Of a stretch of DNA of 64,000 nucleotides, positions 24,868-33,788 are shown one piece after another. The position numbers were made by a program, and so were the translations under genes. The notes beneath the pieces are model-generated. The model ran no database searches, had not been told where the DNA came from, and saw nothing but the letters and a program-made list of their open reading frames with translations. How positions within the stretch are numbered: position 1 is the first letter of the stretch; every line of letters begins with the position of its first letter. Origin of the DNA: Kitasatospora sp. MAA4 (GTDB lineage: Bacteria > Actinomycetota > Actinomycetes > Streptomycetales > Streptomycetaceae); contig NZ_JARZAI010000019.1 of the NCBI RefSeq assembly GCF_029893355.1, forward strand, positions 1-64,000, read 5' to 3'.

Positions 24868-25731
24868 TCAGACCTTGTCGGCCGCGATCATCAGGTAGTG
24901 GAAGCTGTCCTCCTTGTAGGCGGTGAGGAACGCCTCCTCGATGCCGGTCGCCACCGCCGACTTGGCGCGCAGCTCCCAGTACGGGATGGTCGCGGCGGTC
25001 AGGTCGACCACGCTGATCGGGAGCAGGTTGTTCGCCGACATGGCGGCGAAGTAGTCGCTGCGCGGGTGGATGTCGCAGATGTAGTGGGCGTCGATCTGGC
25101 TGACGGCCCGCGAGGGCTGCCGGCCGTGCACGTCGTTGTAGCAGCCGGTGATGGTGACGTACCGGCCGCCGGGCTTCAGGACCCGGGCGTGCTCCGCGAA
25201 CAGGTCGTGGAGGTCGACGTACATGGTGCTCTCGTTGTTCCAGATGGCCTGGAAGGTGGCGGCGGGGAAGCCGTTGTCGAGCATGTTCCGGAAGTGGAAG
25301 CCCACCCGGTCGGCCACGCCGCGCTCGCGGGCCTGGTCGTTCGCGAAGCGCACCTGCTTCTCGGAGATGGAGATGCCGTCCACCTGGCAGCCGAAGCGCA
25401 GGTTGGCCAGGAAGCTGCTGCCGCCGCGGCCGGAGCCGGCGTCGAGCACCCGGTCCGCCGCCCCGAGGTCGCCGAGCTGGTCGAGCAGGAAGTCGGCCTG
25501 CGCGCCCTCCAGCCGGTGCAGCTCCTCGATGGTCCGCGCCTCGCGGGTGGACTCGGGGCCTTCGAGCACCGACCAGTCCACGTCACCGATGCCGTAGTGG
25601 TGGTGGAAGGTCCCGGAGACCTCGCCCAGGCGCAGGTTGACCGGGTCCTTCTCCTTGTTCCAGTACTCGGCCACCGACTTCTGGTACCTGGTGGACAGGA
25701 CGTCGGTGCCGCTGTCGTCGGTCATCGTCAT
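24868..25731 (-). CDS. Geranyl diphosphate 2-C-methyltransferase
   Basis: A 287-residue SAM-dependent methyltransferase that converts geranyl diphosphate to 2-methyl-GPP, the first step to 2-methylisoborneol. The SAM loop LDAGSGRGGSS is at about 96-106, and the family block NNESTMYVDLHDLF is present. Third gene of the encapsulin / MIB synthase / methyltransferase operon, 12 nt after the synthase stop. Two ATGs (25731 and 25725) compete and neither has a clear Shine-Dalgarno, so coupling to upstream translation is likely. Confidence 0.93.
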   Translation of the reverse strand: MTMTDDSGTDVLSTRYQKSVAEYWNKEKDPVNLRLGEVSGTFHHHYGIGDVDWSVLEGPESTREARTIEELHRLEGAQADFLLDQLGDLGAADRVLDAGSGRGGSSFLANLRFGCQVDGISISEKQVRFANDQARERGVADRVGFHFRNMLDNGFPAATFQAIWNNESTMYVDLHDLFAEHARVLKPGGRYVTITGCYNDVHGRQPSRAVSQIDAHYICDIHPRSDYFAAMSANNLLPISVVDLTAATIPYWELRAKSAVATGIEEAFLTAYKEDSFHYLMIAADKV

Positions 25732-25743
25732 CGCGGGGGTTCC

Positions 25744-26808
25744 CTAACTCTGGTTGTAGCGGGGGCTGGAGGCGTGCCATTCCTTGTTGCCGCCGAGCCA
25801 GGCCCACAGGCCGGCCAGGAAGCGGGTCAGCACCGGGTCGCCGGTGCGGGCCAGCTCGGCGGCCGCGGCCTCGAAGGAGTGCACGAGTTCGTTGTGGATG
25901 TCGGCGGAACGCTGGATCGCCTGGTCGAGCGAGCAGCCGTCCTCCGCCGCGATCACCATCGGCAGGTTGTACTCGACGCCGCCGGCGCTGCCTTCCTTGT
26001 GCATCGAGTACACGTCGTTCAGCAGCACGGACGCGAGGGCGGCCAGCAGCGTCGCGCGCCGCACGTCGGGGCGTCCGTACACGTCGGCGGGCAGCTCGTA
26101 GCCGCCGACGGCGTCGACCAGGGCCATGCACGGCAGGAAGCTGTTCATCTGACGATTCGCCAGGTACTCCCAGACCGGCGGCAGGCTGCCGCCGATCCGC
26201 CACCCCGCCTCGGCGTCCATGCCGAGGAAGAGCCCGGCGATCTCCTGCCGGAGCCGGTTGACCTGCGCGCCGCCGGCATAGGGCGCCAGCTCCTCGACGG
26301 ACCGCCGCAGCGCGTTCAGGACCGGTTGCTCGCGCATCGCGCGCTCGTAGCGGGCGCGGGCGGCGAGGGGCTGCTGCGCCGGGTCGATCGCCGACTGGGC
26401 GAGCATCAGCTGCGGTCCGAGGCGTTCGGGGTGGTCGCTGGTGGCGGCGTCCTCGCAGAAGTAGTCGTCCACCGCGAACTCCGCCGCCATGCAGCGGGCC
26501 GCGGCCAGCAGCCGGTCCGGGTCGTCGGTGTCGGGGTGGGTCAGCATGAGCAGCCGGCCGTAGTCGGCCTTGCGGAACTTGTCCAACTGCCCGGCGTAGA
26601 TGCCGACCTGCTCGGCCCAGCGGACCAGCCGCTCGTTGACCTCCCGGCCCAGGGCGGGATCGTCGCGCAGGTGCGGCGGGCAGTACAGATCGGGGAGCTT
26701 GCGGCTGTTCTTCGCCGTACCGAAGATGCGGGCGGCCGAGGTGCCGATTCCCGTGGGGCCGTTGGGTATTCGCCGCCCGGCATCGGCGACGGTCTGCGTG
26801 GGTGTCAT
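25744..26808 (-). CDS. 2-Methylisoborneol synthase with short N-terminal tail
   Basis: A 354-residue class I terpene cyclase that turns 2-methyl-GPP into 2-methylisoborneol, an earthy odorant. Metal motifs: DDYFCED (D114-D120) and the NSE triad N264, S268, E272 in NDVYSMHKE. The domain begins near residue 37 (LPDLYCPP). Known streptomycete homologues carry a long disordered Pro-rich N-terminal region used for loading into the encapsulin; here it is only about 35 residues, but GPTGIGTSAARIF is kept. An in-frame TGA (the shell gene stop) 24 nt upstream rules out a longer form. AGGAGG precedes the ATG by 4 nt. Confidence 0.93.
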   Translation of the reverse strand: MTPTQTVADAGRRIPNGPTGIGTSAARIFGTAKNSRKLPDLYCPPHLRDDPALGREVNERLVRWAEQVGIYAGQLDKFRKADYGRLLMLTHPDTDDPDRLLAAARCMAAEFAVDDYFCEDAATSDHPERLGPQLMLAQSAIDPAQQPLAARARYERAMREQPVLNALRRSVEELAPYAGGAQVNRLRQEIAGLFLGMDAEAGWRIGGSLPPVWEYLANRQMNSFLPCMALVDAVGGYELPADVYGRPDVRRATLLAALASVLLNDVYSMHKEGSAGGVEYNLPMVIAAEDGCSLDQAIQRSADIHNELVHSFEAAAAELARTGDPVLTRFLAGLWAWLGGNKEWHASSPRYNQS

Positions 26809-26832
26809 CGATCCTCCTGGAGCTGCGGCGGA

Positions 26833-28245
26833 TCAGGACCTGGGGGCGGCCACGTGGACGTTCTCCAGGATGCCGACGGCGTCCTGGACGAGAACCGCCA
26901 CCGAGTAGTAGGCGGACACCAGGTACCGGATGATCGCCTGGTCGTCGATGCCCATGAAGCGGACGTTCAGTCCGGGCTCGTACTCGTCCGGGATGCCGGT
27001 CTGGTGCAGGCCGATGACGCCCTGGCGGTCCTCGCCGGTGCGCATCGCGACGATCGAGGTCATCTGGCGGCCCGTCACCGGGATCTTGCCGCAGGGGTAG
27101 ATCGGGACGCCCCGCCAGGCGGGCACCCGGTGGCCGTCGACCTCCGTGCTGTCCGGGTAGATGCCGCGCTTGGTGCACTCGCGGAAGAAGGCCGCGATGG
27201 CCTTGGGGTGCGCGAGGAAGAAGTCGGTGCCGCGGCGCATCGACAGCAGGTCGTCCATGTCGTCCGGAGTCGGCGGCCCCGACCAGGTGTTGATCCGCTG
27301 GTCGTAGGCGGCGTTGTGGAGCAGGCCGAACTCGCGGTTGTTCAGCAGCTCCCATTCCTCGCGTTCGCGTATCTCCTGGACCGTCAGGTGGAGTTGCTGC
27401 TCGAGCTGGTTCATCGGGTCGTTGTACAGATCGGCGACCCGGGAATGCATCCGGAGAATCGTCTGGGTGAGCGAGAGTTCGTATTCGCGGGGTGCCAGGT
27501 CGTAGTCCACGAAGGAGCCGGGGATCTCCGCCTCGCCCTCGTGCCCGGCCGAGACGGCGACTTCCACCTCGCCCTTGGAATTCACCTTCCGGTTCGCGTT
27601 CTCCAGGAATGCGCCGATGTGCGTGCGCAACTCCGCGGAGCGGTTGAACAGTTCGAGGAAGCCGGTCCAGGGGAGGGTCAGCAGGGTTCCGTCGGTGGCG
27701 GCCTTCACGGTGGCCGACCAGAGCGGATCGGTCTGCAGCAGGGCCTCGTCGCCCAGGTGGTCGCCGTCGGACAGGACGCCGTGGGATTCCTGGCCGCCGT
27801 ACTTGCCGGTGACGATCCGCTCCATCCGGCCGTGCGCGATGATGAAGACCTCCTCGATGGGCTGGCCCTCCTCCACGATGACGTCACCGCTGCGGAACTC
27901 GCGCAGGGTGAAGCGGCCGGCCAGCTCCGCGAGCAGCGCGTCCTCGCCGAACCCCCGCAGCACCGGGATCTCACGCAGCGTCTCCGGGATGATCCGCACG
28001 TCGTCCGCGCCCGCCTGGACGAAGCCCACCCGCCCCCGGCCCACGGCCAGCGAGAGCCGCCGGTTGACCCGGTAGGTCCCGCCGGACACCTCCACCCACG
28101 GAAGCTTGCGCAGCAACCAGCGCGAGCTGATTCCGCGCATCTGCGGCGCGGACTTGGTGGTCGTCGCCAGATTGCGCGCGGCGGCGGTACTGAGGCTGAG
28201 CCGTTCGCGGGCCCGGGCGGATTCGATATCTGCTTCGACGGTCAT
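26833..28245 (-). CDS. Family 2B encapsulin shell protein with cyclic-nucleotide-binding domain
   Basis: A 470-residue protein formerly annotated as a Crp/Fnr-type or EshA-like cyclic-nucleotide-binding protein. A cNMP-binding domain (about residues 90-215, core FRSGDVIVEEGQPIEEVFII) is inserted in an HK97-type shell protein, whose later part includes YDLAPREYELSLTQTILRMH and SMRRGTDFFLAHPKAIAAFF. Family 2B encapsulins form compartments that package 2-MIB synthase, the next gene. No helix-turn-helix is present, so it is not a transcription factor. ATG at 28245 has GGAG 8 nt before it. First gene of the operon. Confidence 0.9.
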   Translation of the reverse strand: MTVEADIESARARERLSLSTAAARNLATTTKSAPQMRGISSRWLLRKLPWVEVSGGTYRVNRRLSLAVGRGRVGFVQAGADDVRIIPETLREIPVLRGFGEDALLAELAGRFTLREFRSGDVIVEEGQPIEEVFIIAHGRMERIVTGKYGGQESHGVLSDGDHLGDEALLQTDPLWSATVKAATDGTLLTLPWTGFLELFNRSAELRTHIGAFLENANRKVNSKGEVEVAVSAGHEGEAEIPGSFVDYDLAPREYELSLTQTILRMHSRVADLYNDPMNQLEQQLHLTVQEIREREEWELLNNREFGLLHNAAYDQRINTWSGPPTPDDMDDLLSMRRGTDFFLAHPKAIAAFFRECTKRGIYPDSTEVDGHRVPAWRGVPIYPCGKIPVTGRQMTSIVAMRTGEDRQGVIGLHQTGIPDEYEPGLNVRFMGIDDQAIIRYLVSAYYSVAVLVQDAVGILENVHVAAPRS

Positions 28246-28728
28246 GCAACGAGCTCCGATCGACGGGACGGAAAAGGGAAATGCGCACCGCGCCGCGATG
28301 AACATGGACGGAGTGGACGGCGTTCGCGTCGGCGGCATTCGGCCGCGCACTCCCGGCTTATTCATTGATAGCGGCAAGCGGAGTGGCGGTCATCGTATTC
28401 ATGGAAACCAGGACGGCAGTTCGAAGCTAACTCGCCAGACTGGGCGCGTGGCCGGATTGCATGGTTCCGGTTAGAAGTCCCGCAGGCGGGGTAGCCGGTT
28501 GGGACCTGCTCCGCTGACGGGTCGTTCGTATCGGACGGGACGCCGGATCCTGCCCGCCGCCGGGTTTCGGCCCGACGCGGACGATCAAGGGTGGCGAGAA
28601 CTGCCCGGTGTTCGACGGCCCGAGCGGGTGCTGGGGTTTAACCGCTCGTCAGGGCGGTTTGGGCCTGTTTCGTAGGATGGCGACTCAAGGTACGGACACA
28701 GTGGCTGAGGGTCAGGGGGGCTTGCGCG
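28246..28728. other. Divergent promoter region of the MIB operon and AraC gene
   Basis: 483 bp without a convincing gene. A TAGGAT at 28673-28678 is a good streptomycete -10 element for the AraC gene. The A/T-richer patch TTATTCATTGATAGC near 28360-28374 is a candidate promoter zone for the encapsulin operon on the other strand. No terminator or RNA gene was recognised. Confidence 0.4.
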
Positions 28729-29817
28729 ATGTGGTCGACTCTGTCGTCAACCGCGGTACCGGCGGTGGACCGGTTCGAGTGGTTTGCTGATGTGGTGGCC
28801 CAGGCACTGGCGCCCACGGCGATCAGCTGTGCGGCGCCCGCCGAGTTCGAGGCGGAGGCGTCCGTGCTGGAGCTGGGCGAGGTGCAGCTGTCGACGTTCC
28901 GCTACCCGGCGCTGCGGTCCCGGCGGTCGCCGGCGCTGATCCGGCAGAGCGATCCGGAGCGCTACGAGTTGGGTCTGGTGACCGGGAGCCCGATGTGGAT
29001 CTCCCAGCGCCGCAACGACTCCGGGCTGATCATCGGCGACATGGTGCTCTGGGACACCTCCCACCCCTACGAGGCAGGCGCCCCGGTGGAGGGGAGCACG
29101 GTCCGAGCCGTCATCCTGCAGATCCCCAAGGCGGCGCTCCCGCTGCGCTCGGGCAAGGCGGACGAGCTGCTCGCCCGGCGGATCTCCGGCGGGCAGGGGA
29201 TGGGCGCGATCCTGGCCCAGTTCATGACCAGCCTGGGCGCGCACGGGGGTGACTGCGACCCGGCGGACCGGACCAGGCTGGGCCGGGTCGCGCTCGACCT
29301 GGCCGCCGCGTGCCTGGCGCAGAACCTCGGCGCCGGCGACGACCTCCCCGCCGAAACCCGCACGCGGGTCCTGCTGGAGCGGATCGACGCCTTCATCGAC
29401 CACAACCTCGCCGACCCCGAGCTGACCCCGCAGCTCGTCGCGGACCGCCACCACATCTCGCTGCGCCGCCTGTACGTGCTCTTCCAGGAGCGGGAGGAGA
29501 GCGTGGCCGGCTGCATCAGGCGGCGGCGGCTCGCCCGGTGCCACGCCGACCTCGCCAACCCCGAGCTGCGCACCCGTCCGATCCATGCCGTCGCCGCCCG
29601 CTGGGGCTTCGCGTGCGCCGCCGGCTTCAGCCGGGCCTTCCGCGACGCGTACGGCATCAGCCCCAGCGAGCTGCGCCGGCGGGCGGGGGAGAGTGCCCGC
29701 ACGGATCGTCAAGGGGTCCTGCACGCTGCGCAAAGTCTCAAGATCAGCCCGGCTCTAGGCTCTGGAAACGAAGGGGAAGCCGTCTTCCCGCCGGACGTTC
29801 CAGGGGAGAGAGCGTGA
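28729..29817 (+). CDS. AraC-family transcriptional regulator
   Basis: A 362-residue regulator: N-terminal AraC-binding-like β-barrel (about 30-200, ESVLELGEVQLSTFRYP) and C-terminal double helix-turn-helix (about 225-325, VADRHHISLRRLYVLFQ and WGFACAAGFSRAFRDAYGISPSELRRR). GTG/ATG context: ATG at 28729 lacks a strong ribosome binding site. It lies between the MIB operon (divergent) and the dikinase/ATP-grasp cluster (convergent), so it could regulate either. Confidence 0.88.
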   Translation: MWSTLSSTAVPAVDRFEWFADVVAQALAPTAISCAAPAEFEAEASVLELGEVQLSTFRYPALRSRRSPALIRQSDPERYELGLVTGSPMWISQRRNDSGLIIGDMVLWDTSHPYEAGAPVEGSTVRAVILQIPKAALPLRSGKADELLARRISGGQGMGAILAQFMTSLGAHGGDCDPADRTRLGRVALDLAAACLAQNLGAGDDLPAETRTRVLLERIDAFIDHNLADPELTPQLVADRHHISLRRLYVLFQEREESVAGCIRRRRLARCHADLANPELRTRPIHAVAARWGFACAAGFSRAFRDAYGISPSELRRRAGESARTDRQGVLHAAQSLKISPALGSGNEGEAVFPPDVPGERA

Positions 29818-29999
29818 AGTACGGCGCAGGACCGGGTCGTTCGCCCTGGGGCTCAGCCGCGCGCAGCTGCGCCGTGCTGGGCCCAGCGGCCCGGGCCCAC
29901 CCGGGGGAGGCGGCGGGCACAGGCCGCGGCCCTGCCCCTGTCCCTGGCACGATTCCCGCGCAGTTCGTCGCGGGTCCGCGCCCGTCGGACGCGGGCCCG

Positions 30000-31214
30000 T
30001 CACTGGGGAGCGGGCCCGCCTCCGACCGGTAGTTCGGTCTCCCAGTCGAGCAGGCGCAGCAGCTCCTCGTCCACCCGCTGGGCAGGGCGTGCCGAGTCGC
30101 GGGCGGGCGGCGGAGCGTCGTCGCCGGACGGCGTGGCGCGCTCCGGGCTCCTGCTCGCCGTCAGCTGGGCGCTCACCGTCATGTTCTGCTCGGCGCGGGG
30201 TCGGCGGTGCCGTTCGTAGCACTCCAGCGCCGCCGCCGTGCCATCCGCGTCGCGCAGTGCCTTGGCCAGCACCACCGCGTCCTCCAGGGCCATCGAGGCG
30301 CCCTGCCCGGTGGCGGGCGAGGCGGCATGGGCGGCGTCGCCGATCAGCACGGTCCGGCCGCCGCCGTGCCAGCGGGCGCCGGGGCTCAGATGCAGGGCGT
30401 TGGTCGCCATCAGCCGGTCGCCGGTCGCCGCGACGATCTCCGCGGTGGGCGTGCGGTCGGGGCGCAGCACCGGCAGGAGCCGGTCACGCCACTGGGCCGG
30501 CGTCGTCCCGGTGAGCTCGCGGGCGGTCAGCGGCGCCCCGGGCACGCGCGCGAACCAGAAGGTCTCGCCGGCGGGGGAGACCAGGTAGCCGAAGGCCGCG
30601 CCGCTGCCGCGGACCATGGTGATGCGGTCCGGCGCCTCGCCGCGTGGCGGGTAGTCGGTGGTGTAGCCGTAGAAGACGCTCTGGCCCGCGTAGGCCGGCG
30701 CCGACGCCGCCGGGTCGAGCTGGGAGCGCACGGCCGAGTGCAGCCCGTCCGCGCCGACGAGGAGATCGCCGGTCGCCGAACTTCCGTCCGCGAACGTCGC
30801 GGTGACCTCGGTCGCGCTCTCGGTGACGGCGGCCAGCCGCGCGCCGTGCCGGATCGGGATGCCGCGGCGCTCGACCTCGCGCTGCAACGCCGCGCCGAGT
30901 TCGGCGCGGCGCAGGCAGCGGTAGCGGGTCAGCGGGTGGTCGTGCTCGCCCAGCGGCATGGCGGCGAGCTGCGCCCCGGCCTCGTCGAGGACGCTCATCC
31001 GGGTGACCGGGAAGCCGAGTTCGGCGATCGGCTCCGCCGCGTCGAGCTGCGCGAGCGCGCGCATGCCGTTGCTCGCCAGGGTGAGGAAGGCGCCAATGTC
31101 CTCGCCGGTCCTCGGGTGGGCCTCGTAGACGGTGACCTCGAAGCCTGCCTTGTGCAGCGCCAGGGCTGCCGCCGTCCCGGCGATGCCACCGCCGATGACC
31201 ATGATCCCTGCCAT
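30000..31214 (-). CDS. FAD-dependent monooxygenase (UbiH/PHBH-type)
   Basis: A 404-residue class A flavoprotein monooxygenase. Visible motifs: N-terminal GxGxxG as VIGGGIAGTAAALAL, the DG motif VGADGLHSAVR, and GDAAHAASPATGQGASMALEDA. A disordered Pro/Ser tail precedes the C terminus. It would hydroxylate an aromatic or polyketide-like substrate with NAD(P)H and O2. It is 37 nt downstream of the glycosyltransferase gene and co-oriented, so it is the fourth gene of the dikinase/ATP-grasp/GT cluster. Confidence 0.9.
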   Translation of the reverse strand: MAGIMVIGGGIAGTAAALALHKAGFEVTVYEAHPRTGEDIGAFLTLASNGMRALAQLDAAEPIAELGFPVTRMSVLDEAGAQLAAMPLGEHDHPLTRYRCLRRAELGAALQREVERRGIPIRHGARLAAVTESATEVTATFADGSSATGDLLVGADGLHSAVRSQLDPAASAPAYAGQSVFYGYTTDYPPRGEAPDRITMVRGSGAAFGYLVSPAGETFWFARVPGAPLTARELTGTTPAQWRDRLLPVLRPDRTPTAEIVAATGDRLMATNALHLSPGARWHGGGRTVLIGDAAHAASPATGQGASMALEDAVVLAKALRDADGTAAALECYERHRRPRAEQNMTVSAQLTASRSPERATPSGDDAPPPARDSARPAQRVDEELLRLLDWETELPVGGGPAPQ

Positions 31215-31251
31215 CTCGGCCCCTCTCTCGAGCTACAGACCCCACGCTACG

Positions 31252-32394
31252 TCAGATCCTGGTGCCGGCAAGGCCGGTGAGCGCCGGCTCCAGGGAGTCC
31301 GGGGCGGGCATGGCCGCGATCTCGGCGCGCACCTCGCGGGCGGCCCGGGCCAGGGCGGGGTCGGCGATCAGGCGGTTCAGCAGCTCCGGGTCGATCTCCG
31401 CGGCGGTCGCGCTCAGGCCCGCTCCCCGCTCGCGCACCGCGTCGGCGGTGACGAAGCGGTCCGAGCCGTCGGGCAGCAGCAGTTGCGGCAGGCCGGCGTC
31501 CAGCGCGCCGAGCGCGGTGCTGCCGCCGCCGTGGTGGACGGCGGCGGTGCAGGTGTCCAGCAGCGCGCGCCACGGGACCCAGCCGTACGGCCGTACGTTG
31601 GCGGGCAGCGGACCCAGGGCGCCGAGGTCGAGGTCGCCGGTGGCGAGGACGAAGTCCGCGTCGACCCGGGCCGCCGCCGCGACCACCCGCTCGATCCTGG
31701 TCAGCCCGTCGAGCTTGGGCGGCACGGTGCCCAACGTCACCGCCACGCGCGGACGGTCGGCGGGAGCGGCCAGGCTCTCGGGCAGCGCGACCTCGCCGTT
31801 GTAGGAGACCGGGCGCATCGGCCACCCGTACCGCTGCCCGCCGGCGGCCAGGCTCGGCGGGCACAGGTCGAGGGTGGGGACGTCCTCGGGGAGCCGCCGG
31901 ACGCCGTGCCGGGCGAACGCGTCCGCCATCTCCGCGAGCATCAGCGCGCGCAGCGCCGGAGTGCGGGCCACCCCCAGGTCGTGCTGCACGGCGGGCACGC
32001 CCAGGCTCGCCGCCGCGAGCAGCGCGGCCGGGAAGAGGTACTCGTACACCACCAGGTCCGGCCGCCAGCGGGCGGCGAGTTCGACGGTGGCGTCGGCCAC
32101 GACGGTGTTGACGAGCGCGGCCAGCGGCACGAAGGCCTCGCGGTCGGCCGAGTTGGAGGCGACCACCCGCCGCAGCAGCTCGGGCCGCCGCACGCGCCCG
32201 GCCTCGCGGATCTCGCTGCGCCAGTCGACGCCCGGCGCCAGCGGCAGGTACGGCAGCCCGGACGCAGCGACCGCCTCCCCGCCGTCCATCGAGGTCACCG
32301 CGACCTCGTGGCCGAGCCCGCGCAGCGCCCTGGCCAGCGGGACCAGTGGGAAGAGATGGCCGATGCCGGGGGCGCCGGCGAACAGGACGCGCAT
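31252..32394 (-). CDS. Macrolide-type (GT1) glycosyltransferase
   Basis: A 380-residue GT-B glycosyltransferase of the activator-type natural-product family (EryCIII/MGT-like). N-terminal acceptor domain begins MRVLFAGAPGIGHLFPLVPLARAL; the C-terminal donor domain carries LGTVPP and the signature AAVHHGGGSTALGALDAGLPQLLLP. It transfers a nucleotide-activated (often deoxy) sugar. No deoxysugar genes are in the window, so the donor must come from elsewhere. The ATG overlaps the stop of the ATP-grasp gene (ATGA). Confidence 0.9.
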   Translation of the reverse strand: MRVLFAGAPGIGHLFPLVPLARALRGLGHEVAVTSMDGGEAVAASGLPYLPLAPGVDWRSEIREAGRVRRPELLRRVVASNSADREAFVPLAALVNTVVADATVELAARWRPDLVVYEYLFPAALLAAASLGVPAVQHDLGVARTPALRALMLAEMADAFARHGVRRLPEDVPTLDLCPPSLAAGGQRYGWPMRPVSYNGEVALPESLAAPADRPRVAVTLGTVPPKLDGLTRIERVVAAAARVDADFVLATGDLDLGALGPLPANVRPYGWVPWRALLDTCTAAVHHGGGSTALGALDAGLPQLLLPDGSDRFVTADAVRERGAGLSATAAEIDPELLNRLIADPALARAAREVRAEIAAMPAPDSLEPALTGLAGTRI

Positions 32395-33788
32395 CAGTGT
32401 GCTCCGTGGGTGGGCGGGTAGCGGGTGGGCGGTATCCGGTGCAGGGCGGCTTCCAGCCCGTCCAGGACGGCGTTGCAGTCGCGGCGCAGGGTCGCGGCGT
32501 CGACGGCGGTCAGCAGGTAGACGCCCAGCCAGTTGCGCGACCCGCCGGACGGGTCGAAGGCGGGCACCGGCCGGCCCGGCGGCAGCGCGAACGCGGGCAC
32601 CGGCTCGATGGTGCTCCCCGGGGAGAGCAGGCTCAGCCAGTCCACCGCCTCCGGGTCCCAGCGCGCACCGGTCCGCCAGGGCACGCCCGCCGCATCGGCC
32701 GGGACGACGGCCAGGGAGGCGGCCGCGCCCACCCTTCCGGTCCCGGCTGTCGGCATCGTTGCCGGGTAGCTGACCCGTTCCCCCAGCAGCTCGCGCACCA
32801 GCAGGCCGATCGGATCGAGCCCGAACACCTCCTCCAACTGCCGGATCGTCAGCAGCCCGCCGAACCGGGCCGCGGTCTCGATCACCACCAGCTGCCCGTC
32901 CGGCAGCAGCTTGAGCTCGGTGTGCGTGCCGCAGGTCTCCAGGCCGAGCGCGTCGACGGCCCGGCGCGAGACCTCCTCGATCCGGCGCTGCAACGGCTCC
33001 GGCAGCACGCACGGCGAGGTGCTGGCCACCTCGACGAACGACGGCACGGTCGGCAGCTTCGCGGTGACGGCGAGCGGGTGGTAGACCCCGCGCGCGACGA
33101 TGCCCTCGACGCTCACGTAGTCGCCGTAGCCCGGCTCCTCGTACCAACCCGCGGTGGAGCCCTGGGCAATCTCCTCGACCAGCCGGTCCCGGTCGGTGTC
33201 CGGCGCGTACAGCTCGTCCATGCCGACGCGGCGGCCCGCGTGCAGTGCGTCCTCGATCTGCGACCAGGCGGGGGCGGCGTCCTCGGGCGAGTGCAGCACG
33301 AGTTGGGCGACCGACCCGGCGCCCCAGGCCGGCTTGAGCAGCAGCGGAGGCGTCAACTCGGCTGTCGCAGACCGTAGTTCCTGCTCGCTGTCGACACGGC
33401 GGAAGTGCGGGACCGGGACCTCGGCGGCGGCCCAGGCCTCCCGCATCAGCCGCTTGTCCCTGGCCCGCAGGATCCCGGGACCGGCGCCCGCCAGGCCGAG
33501 CCGGCGCGCGGCGTGCGCGACGGCCAGCACCGCGAACTCGGACAGCGTCAGGACGGCGTCGGCGCCCAGGGCCTTCGCGTGCTCCACGATCAGCTCCACC
33601 AGGGCTTCACCGCGCGGCGGTTCGGGCACCTCGGCGATGCGGGTGCAGCTGGGCAGCCAGGCCTCCCGCGCGGCCGCGGGCAGCGGCGCCAGCGCGAGGA
33701 CGTGCAGCTCGCCGCAGGCGGCGATCCGCGGGAACGCGTACTCCAGCGGCGCGCCGCCCCTGACGTAGACGTACAGGATCCTTCTCAA
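32394..33788 (-). CDS. ATP-grasp ligase
   Basis: A 464-residue ATP-grasp enzyme, expected to form an amide or ester bond through an acyl-phosphate. A preATP-grasp Rossmann region (RRILYVYVRGGAPLEYA) is followed by the ATP-grasp fold: LLLKPAWGAGS (ATP loop, about 148-160), a central YVSVEGIV strand, and the metal site ELKLLPDGQLVVIETAARFGG. The start is TTG, overlapping the dikinase stop as TTGA; GAGGAG sits 8 nt before it and supports this rare start. A C-terminal ~130-residue domain is not recognised. The carboxylate and amine substrates are unknown. Confidence 0.88.
   Translation of the reverse strand: MRRILYVYVRGGAPLEYAFPRIAACGELHVLALAPLPAAAREAWLPSCTRIAEVPEPPRGEALVELIVEHAKALGADAVLTLSEFAVLAVAHAARRLGLAGAGPGILRARDKRLMREAWAAAEVPVPHFRRVDSEQELRSATAELTPPLLLKPAWGAGSVAQLVLHSPEDAAPAWSQIEDALHAGRRVGMDELYAPDTDRDRLVEEIAQGSTAGWYEEPGYGDYVSVEGIVARGVYHPLAVTAKLPTVPSFVEVASTSPCVLPEPLQRRIEEVSRRAVDALGLETCGTHTELKLLPDGQLVVIETAARFGGLLTIRQLEEVFGLDPIGLLVRELLGERVSYPATMPTAGTGRVGAAASLAVVPADAAGVPWRTGARWDPEAVDWLSLLSPGSTIEPVPAFALPPGRPVPAFDPSGGSRNWLGVYLLTAVDAATLRRDCNAVLDGLEAALHRIPPTRYPPTHGAH

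Noticed and set aside
26833..28245. Calling the 470-aa protein a Crp/Fnr transcription factor
   Set aside because: It has a cyclic-nucleotide domain but no helix-turn-helix, and the remaining sequence and neighbours match a family 2B encapsulin.
24898..28368. Very long plus-strand open frame opposite the encapsulin operon
   Set aside because: High GC gives long antisense frames; the protein is Val/Gly/Arg-rich low complexity, and the minus strand codes for three recognisable enzymes.
28608..28790. 60-codon frame overlapping the AraC start
   Set aside because: No recognisable sequence or ribosome binding site, and it overlaps the promoter -10 and the AraC gene.
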